From contig JAZSJZ010000007.1 of NCBI GenBank assembly GCA_045534575.1, positions 62,001-126,000 on the forward strand: a stretch of DNA of 64,000 nucleotides, read 5' to 3'. Both the position numbers and the translations under genes were made by a program. The notes beneath the pieces were generated by a model. It was not told where the DNA came from. It searched no databases and saw only the letters and a list, made by a program, of their open reading frames with translations. Source of the stretch: UBA4636 sp045534575 (GTDB lineage: Bacteria > Bacillota > Clostridia > Christensenellales > Borkfalkiaceae). Shown here piece after piece: positions 59,028 to 64,000 of the stretch; the stretch's first letter is position 1, and every line of letters starts with the position of its first letter.

Positions 59028-59054
59028 TGATAATCGACCTATAGCCCCACTTTT
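59028..59054 (-). repeat. dispersed GGCTATAAG repeat, copy 15
   Basis: Minus strand AAAAGTG then GGGCTATAGGTCGATTATCA, between the gyrA terminator and the YhcH gene. Confidence 0.65.
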
Positions 59055-59077
59055 GCCGTTTTTTAAATTTTATTTTT

Positions 59078-59110
59078 AAGTTTAAAGGCAAGCATTTCGC
59101 TTGCCTTTAT
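59078..59110 (-). terminator. terminator after gyrBA
   Basis: Minus strand AAAGGCAAGC / GCTTGCCTTT directly after the gyrA stop, then AAACTTAAAAATAAAATTT, so the U-tract is imperfect. Confidence 0.75.
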
Positions 59111-59111
59111 T

Positions 59112-61697
59112 TTATTCTTGAGAGCCGTTTTCATCCGTTGGCGCGGTTTGGTTTTCACCATTTTCACCGTTTTCACCGACGTTTAGGTTTTCTTCGCCTT
59201 CTTCAAACTCATTTTCTTCCGCGCTTGAAGATTCGCTCGCAGGGGTTATTGATACGGTAACGATTTCGCAATTATCGTCAGTTCTCATAACGATAACGCC
59301 CTTAGTATCTCTACCAATCTTAGAAATTTCTTTCGCCGCCATACGGATTATCGTTCCGTTATCGGTAATCATCATAACGTCTTCTTCAGGAAGAACGAGT
59401 TTCATATTAACTAAAAGCCCCGTCTTTTCGTCGAAGTTACCAGCCTTCACGCCTTTACCGCCACGAGATTGCAATCTGTAATCTTCAAGATCCGATCTCT
59501 TACCAAAGCCCTTTGAAGAAATTGTTAAAACGTCATAGCCGTCTTTGATAACTGCAAAGTCAACAACTTCGTCAGTATCGTTAAGTTCCATACTCTTTAC
59601 GCCTTGCGTATCACGGCCGGTTGGTCTAACGTCGCTCTCGGCAAATCTTATGCACTTGCCTTGACGAGATGCAACGATAAATTCGTCTTCGCCGTTAGTA
59701 ATGTTAACTGAAACGAGTTCATCGTCCTCAGCAAGATTGATAGCAATCTTACCCGTCTTTCTAATATTAGCAAACTCACTAATTTTTGTCTTTTTAATAA
59801 GTCCGCGCTTGGTTGCCATTGCGATAAAGCCTTCGGCATCCTCATTGCAAGGCATAACGGTTGTAACTCTTTCGCCCTCGTTGAGTTGAAGAAGGTTGAT
59901 AACCGCTCTTCCCCTTGCCGTTCTTTGCGCTTCAGGAATAGTGAACGCAATGGACGAGTAAACCTTGCCGTAGTTAGTGAAGAACAAGAGCCTATCGTGA
60001 GTAGAGCAAACGAACATCTTCTCAACGAAGTCCTCTTCTTTTGGCTTGTGAGCCGTAATTCCCCTACCGCCACGGTGTTGCGCGCGATATTCAGCAACAG
60101 GAAGTCTCTTAATGTAACCAAAGTGCGTCATTGAAACAACAACGTCTTCCTTTTCGATAAGGTCGGCATCGTCAATGTTAGAAGGGTCGTAAGATAATTC
60201 GGTTCGACGCTCAACGTTATATTTTTCTTTGATATTCGTTAAATCGTCTTTAATAATTTGTCTTACTCTTTCAGGCTTTGCCAAAATATCTTTAAGGTCT
60301 AAGATAGTTTTTTCTAAAGCGTCAAGTTCTTCCTTTAACTTTTCAACTTCTAGTGAAGTTAATCTTTGCAAACGCATTTCCAAAATTGCGTTGGCTTGAC
60401 GGTCAGAAAGTTCAAAGTGCGCCATTAAGTTTGCGCTTGCTTCGTATCTATCTTTAGACTTTTTGATGATTGCAATAACTTCGTCGATATCGGTAAGCGC
60501 AATAACCAAACCTTTTACGATATGTTCACGCTCTTCGGTTTTAGATAGGTCGTATCTAGTTTTTCTTTCGGTAACTAAAACTTGGTGCTTAACGTATTCT
60601 TCTAAAATCTGCTTTAAGTTAAGAACCTTTGGCTCGCCGTCAACAAGCGCAAGCAAAATAATACCGTCGCTCGTTTGAAGTTGAGTGTGCTTATAGAGCG
60701 AGTTTAGAACGACTTGAGCGTTTGCGTCTTTCTTGATATCGATAACAATTCTCATACCTTGACGGTCTGATTCGTCGTTAGCGTTAGAAATGCCCTCAAG
60801 CTTCTTATTCTTAACCATATCTGCAATGGTTTCGATAAGTTTTTGCTTGTTTACTTGGTAAGGAAGTTCGGAAACGATAATTCTTTGCCTACCGTTAGAC
60901 AGTTCCTCAATTTCGCATTTAGCGCGCAAAACGTAACCGCCACGCCCCGTTAAATACGCCTGCCTAATTCCAGCCCTACCTAGCAAAATTGCGCCGGTTG
61001 GGTAGTCTGGAGCAGGAATATAGTCCATAAGTTCTTCAATGGTTATGTCAGGATTGTCCATTACGGCGATTGTGCCGTTAATAACTTCAATTAGGTTGTG
61101 CGGTGGAATATTCGTCGCCATACCAACCGCAATACCGTCAGCGCCGTTTACCAAAAGGTTAGGGTATCTTGCAGGAAGAACGGTTGGTTGCATACGAGTA
61201 TCGTCAAAGTTAGGGTAAAAATCAACCGTTTCTTTGTCGATATCACGAAGCATTTCTACGGCAAGTTTGCTCATTCTTGCCTCAGTGTAACGATAAGCGG
61301 CAGGTGGGTCGCCGTCAACCGAACCGAAGTTTCCGTGCCCGTCAACGAGCGGAAGGTTTATCGAGAAACTTTGCGCCATTCTAACGAGCGCGTCATAAAC
61401 AGACGAGTCGCCGTGAGGGTGATATTTACCAAGCACGTCACCGACGATGGTAGCACACTTTTTATAGGCTTTATCTGGCGTTAAGCCAATTTCGTTCATT
61501 GAATATAAAATACGCCTATGAACGGGCTTTAAGCCGTCGCGAACGTCGGGGATTGCTCTTGAAACGTTAACCGCCATAGCGTAAGCAATGAACGAACGCT
61601 TCATTTCGTTATCAACTTCAATATTTATAACCTTGGTTTGTTCAAGGGTTTTCTTAAATTCCTGAGTAAGTTCAGGGCTAGATGGTTTCTTCGCCAT
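59112..61697 (-). CDS. gyrA: DNA gyrase subunit A
   Basis: 861 residues. Catalytic Tyr in DPPAAYRYTEARMSK, quinolone region KYHPHGDSSVYDALVRMAQSFSINLPLVDGHGNFGSVDGD, and the six-bladed C-terminal domain with GyrA-box-like QSRGGKGVKAGNF (canonical second residue Arg is Ser). It ends in an acidic Glu/Asn tail of about 45 residues. Cuts and rejoins DNA to add negative supercoils with GyrB, whose gene lies 10 bases upstream. Confidence 0.98.
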   Translation of the reverse strand: MAKKPSSPELTQEFKKTLEQTKVINIEVDNEMKRSFIAYAMAVNVSRAIPDVRDGLKPVHRRILYSMNEIGLTPDKAYKKCATIVGDVLGKYHPHGDSSVYDALVRMAQSFSINLPLVDGHGNFGSVDGDPPAAYRYTEARMSKLAVEMLRDIDKETVDFYPNFDDTRMQPTVLPARYPNLLVNGADGIAVGMATNIPPHNLIEVINGTIAVMDNPDITIEELMDYIPAPDYPTGAILLGRAGIRQAYLTGRGGYVLRAKCEIEELSNGRQRIIVSELPYQVNKQKLIETIADMVKNKKLEGISNANDESDRQGMRIVIDIKKDANAQVVLNSLYKHTQLQTSDGIILLALVDGEPKVLNLKQILEEYVKHQVLVTERKTRYDLSKTEEREHIVKGLVIALTDIDEVIAIIKKSKDRYEASANLMAHFELSDRQANAILEMRLQRLTSLEVEKLKEELDALEKTILDLKDILAKPERVRQIIKDDLTNIKEKYNVERRTELSYDPSNIDDADLIEKEDVVVSMTHFGYIKRLPVAEYRAQHRGGRGITAHKPKEEDFVEKMFVCSTHDRLLFFTNYGKVYSSIAFTIPEAQRTARGRAVINLLQLNEGERVTTVMPCNEDAEGFIAMATKRGLIKKTKISEFANIRKTGKIAINLAEDDELVSVNITNGEDEFIVASRQGKCIRFAESDVRPTGRDTQGVKSMELNDTDEVVDFAVIKDGYDVLTISSKGFGKRSDLEDYRLQSRGGKGVKAGNFDEKTGLLVNMKLVLPEEDVMMITDNGTIIRMAAKEISKIGRDTKGVIVMRTDDNCEIVTVSITPASESSSAEENEFEEGEENLNVGENGENGENQTAPTDENGSQE

Positions 61698-61707
61698 AAG
61701 TCATCTC

Positions 61708-63612
61708 CTATACGTCAAGGTCTTTAACGAGTTTAGCGTTGTTTTCAATAAACGCGCGACGTGGCTCAGCGTTATCGCCCATAAGAAGCGTGAAAGTGTT
61801 ATCGGCTTCGATAGCGTCTTCCATCGTAACACGGAGCATCGTTCTCGTTGCTGGGTTCATAGTCGTTTCCCAAAGTTGCTCGGCGTTCATTTCGCCAAGA
61901 CCTTTATAGCGTTGAATTTCGCACTTGCCGTTTTCGGCTAAGAAGTCAGAAAGTTCTTTGTCGCTATAAAAATAGTGATCTTGCTTGTTCTTCGTAACCT
62001 TGTAAAGCGGTGGTTGCGCGATATACACGTGCCCTTGCTCAACTAGCGGTCTCATAAACCTAAAGAAGAACGTTAATAGTAAAATTCTAATATGGCTACC
62101 GTCAACGTCGGCATCGGTCATGCAGATAATGCGGTCATAACGAAGTTTTGTTACGTCAAAATCGTCTTGCATACCGCCACCGAAAGCAGTAATCATAGCC
62201 TTTATTTCTTCATTTTCTAAAATTCTGTTAATTCTTGCCTTTTCAACGTTCAAAATCTTTCCGCGAAGTGGCAAAATTGCTTGGAATCTTCTATCTCTGC
62301 CTTGCTTAGCCGTTCCGCCTGCCGAATCACCCTCAACTAAGAAAATTTCGCAAAGCGACGCGTCCTTTTCGGAACAGTCCGCAAGTTTACCAGGAAGCGC
62401 ACCGCCCTCGAAAGCCGATTTTCTCGTTGCTTCTCTTGCTTTTCTCGCCGCTTCTCTTGCTCTTTTTGCCGTTACCGACTTTAAGATAAGTTCTTTGGTT
62501 CTGGTTGGGTTTTCTTCAAGGAACGCGCCAAACGCTTCTTGCATTGCCTTTTGAACGAGCCCTCTCATTTCGCTGTTGCCAAGTTTTGTTTTGGTTTGAC
62601 CTTCGAATTGAGGCTCAGGAAGTTTAACCGAAATAACCGCAACTAAGCCCTCTCTTACGTCTTCACCCGATAATTTATCGTCATCTTTAATAATCTTTAA
62701 GGTGTGAGCGTATTCGTTGATTAACTTAGTTAAAGCCGCCTTAAACCCGTCAAGGTGCGTTCCGCCTTCTTCAGTGTTAATGTTGTTTGCAAAAGCGAAA
62801 ACCGAATCAGTGTAACTATCGTTATATTGAAGGGAAATTTCAACAACGTTGTCGCCATAAGTCTTCTCAAAATAGATAGGCTCAGGGAAAAGCACGTTCT
62901 TGTTGGCGTTCAAATCTTCAACGAAGTGCAAAATACCGCCTTCAAAGCAAAATTCGTCGCTCTTTTGATTCTCTCCCCTATCATCGGTGATTTTAATGCG
63001 TAAGCCCTTATTTAAGTAGCATAGTTCGCGAAGCCTTCCCTTTAAATTATCGTAACTAAACTCAATGGTTTCGAAAATTTCGCTATCAGGGAAGAACGTT
63101 ACCTTAGTTCCCGTCTTGTCGGTTTCGCCAACTACCGCTAGCCTTGCTTGTGGCACGCCTCTATTATAAATTTGCTTGAAAATTTTACCCTTTTGGCAAA
63201 CTTCAATTTCAAGCCACTCGGAAAGCGCGTTTACTACCGACAAACCAACGCCGTGCAGACCGCCCGAAATCTTATAGCCACCGCCACCGAATTTACCGCC
63301 AGCGTGAAGTTTAGTCAAAACAACTTCAACCGCCGAAATGCCTTCTGCGTGGTGGATATCGGTAGGAATACCTCTTCCGTCGTCAGTTACAGAACAAGAG
63401 CCGTCTTTATTGAGCGTTACGGTTATCATTTTGCAGTAACCTGCGAGCGCTTCGTCGATAGAGTTATCAACTATCTCTTGAACAAGGTGATGAAGACCTC
63501 TAGTATCGGTCGAACCGATATACATACCAGGACGCTTACGAACAGGCTCTAAACCCTCAAGAACTTGAATTTGACTTTCGCCGTAAACGCCGTTTACCTT
63601 AATGTCGGACAT
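61708..63612 (-). CDS. gyrB: DNA gyrase subunit B
   Basis: 634 residues. GHKL ATPase motifs VDNSIDEALAGYCK, TDDGRGIPTDIHH and GGLHGVGLSVVNALSEW, TOPRIM motifs LVEGDSAGGTAKQGRDRRFQAILPLRGKILNVEKAR and MTDADVDGSHI, and the C-terminal YKGLGEMNAEQLWETTMNP. ATP-driven partner of GyrA. Gyrase rather than Topo IV by the QGRDRR and gyrBA order. Confidence 0.98.
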   Translation of the reverse strand: MSDIKVNGVYGESQIQVLEGLEPVRKRPGMYIGSTDTRGLHHLVQEIVDNSIDEALAGYCKMITVTLNKDGSCSVTDDGRGIPTDIHHAEGISAVEVVLTKLHAGGKFGGGGYKISGGLHGVGLSVVNALSEWLEIEVCQKGKIFKQIYNRGVPQARLAVVGETDKTGTKVTFFPDSEIFETIEFSYDNLKGRLRELCYLNKGLRIKITDDRGENQKSDEFCFEGGILHFVEDLNANKNVLFPEPIYFEKTYGDNVVEISLQYNDSYTDSVFAFANNINTEEGGTHLDGFKAALTKLINEYAHTLKIIKDDDKLSGEDVREGLVAVISVKLPEPQFEGQTKTKLGNSEMRGLVQKAMQEAFGAFLEENPTRTKELILKSVTAKRAREAARKAREATRKSAFEGGALPGKLADCSEKDASLCEIFLVEGDSAGGTAKQGRDRRFQAILPLRGKILNVEKARINRILENEEIKAMITAFGGGMQDDFDVTKLRYDRIICMTDADVDGSHIRILLLTFFFRFMRPLVEQGHVYIAQPPLYKVTKNKQDHYFYSDKELSDFLAENGKCEIQRYKGLGEMNAEQLWETTMNPATRTMLRVTMEDAIEADNTFTLLMGDNAEPRRAFIENNAKLVKDLDV

Positions 63613-63670
63613 TGTTGCTCTCCTTTAAATAATCTTTTAACATAAATATATAATTTGTTAATTAAATAAT

Positions 63671-63699
63671 ATTATATATTATTTATATTTATATGTAAA
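63671..63699 (-). promoter_or_regulatory. promoter for gyrBA
   Basis: Minus strand TTTACA (63694-63699), 17-bp spacer, TATAAT (63671-63676), in very AT-rich DNA. Confidence 0.7.
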
Positions 63700-63784
63700 G
63701 CGTTTTTTTGAATTATCTTTTCATAAAACGAATTTTAACGAGATTTTTGCTAAAAATTTTATAAATTTTTACGTTTTTTTGCAC

Positions 63785-63817
63785 AAAAAAACCGCCAAAT
63801 TGCGTTTGGCGGTTGTA
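63785..63817 (-). terminator. terminator after the partial gene at the right edge
   Basis: Minus strand ACCGCCAAA / TTTGGCGGT followed by TTTTTTT. Confidence 0.88.
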
Positions 63818-63851
63818 AAATTTTCAGTTTTAGGCATATTCAGCCTTTTCG

Positions 63852-64000
63852 TTAATCCAAAAAATTCTCTCCAATCTTTTTAAACGAGCGTTTTAAGCCG
63901 TCTAATTCGACTAATTCAAGCGACTTATAGTAACTTTCTTTAAGTAACAAATACCACTCGTTTTCGCCCTTTAATCTTCTGTAAACGGCGTGAGCGCGAA
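63852..64000 (-). CDS. 3' end of an unidentified gene upstream of gyrBA
   Basis: Only the last 49 codons are in the window. They end in a charged, helical tail: ENEWYLLLKESYYKSLELVELDG, then GLKRSFKKIGENFLD and TAA. It lies directly upstream of gyrBA, where many Firmicutes have recF or small replication genes, but the residues do not look like RecF. Identity unknown. Confidence 0.5.
   Translation of the reverse strand, partial: RAHAVYRRLKGENEWYLLLKESYYKSLELVELDGLKRSFKKIGENFLD

Noticed and set aside
63852..64000. RecF C-terminus upstream of gyrB
   Set aside because: The position would suit recF, but the visible 49 residues are a basic, helical tail that lacks the recognisable RecF C-terminal pattern.

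Overview
The window looks like a chromosome segment from a low-GC, Gram-positive, spore-forming anaerobe, probably an uncultured member of the Clostridia. The evidence is an AT-rich sequence with strong AAGGAGG-type ribosome binding sites and consensus sigma-A promoters. It also carries a gerA-type germination operon, a SCIFF (ranthipeptide) precursor with its radical SAM maturase, the clostridial order pgk-tpiA-gpmI-secG-rnr-smpB-ssrA, and a zinc-type S14. I see no phage, transposase, CRISPR array, tRNA or rRNA. The only stable RNA gene I recognise is tmRNA.

Layout. 1-2.6 kb: two duplicated leucine-rich-repeat (BspA-like) lipoproteins and a small membrane protein. 2.9-6.7 kb: a germinant receptor operon (GerA, GerB, GerC types). 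6.9-11.8 kb: a serine/aspartate-repeat lipoprotein, a tandem pair of RimK-like ATP-grasp ligases and a large LRR lipoprotein. 12-15 kb: a PLP decarboxylase, the SCIFF maturase and the SCIFF peptide. 15-22 kb: a GltS-type carrier, an acyltransferase-zinc ribbon protein, PutP, an orphan, an RluA-type pseudouridine synthase and a GNAT. 22-25.7 kb: a run of poorly known small genes, including an immunity-like protein and a four-helix-bundle protein. 25.9-33.4 kb: tmRNA, SmpB, RNase R, SecG and three glycolytic enzymes. 33.5-38.4 kb: a Na/Pi carrier, MinE/MinD, an aberrant ABC ATPase, a YfbR-type nucleotidase and a zinc-ribbon membrane protein. 38.6-54.3 kb: the full S10-spc-alpha ribosomal superoperon, read on the minus strand. 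54.5-57.6 kb: proBAC. 57.8-59 kb: an ECF transporter S component behind a structured leader, then a YhcH-family protein. 59.1-63.6 kb: gyrBA.

The most unusual signals are in RNA and in non-coding DNA. A candidate riboswitch-like leader with mutually exclusive stems precedes the ECF S component. A 16-bp hairpin buries the ribosome binding site of the Na/Pi carrier. The S10 operon leader carries an attenuator terminator. A degenerate repeat with core GGCTATAAG occurs about fifteen times between genes but never inside the ribosomal superoperon. At protein level, a MalK-like ATPase keeps its Walker motifs but has lost its signature, Q-loop and H-loop residues.

Functional links. Ribosomal proteins, RNA polymerase alpha, SecY, Adk and Map are co-transcribed. 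tmRNA, SmpB and RNase R form the ribosome-rescue set. Proline metabolism appears twice (PutP uptake and ProBAC synthesis). All identifications are by eye from sequence motifs and gene order; no database search was run.
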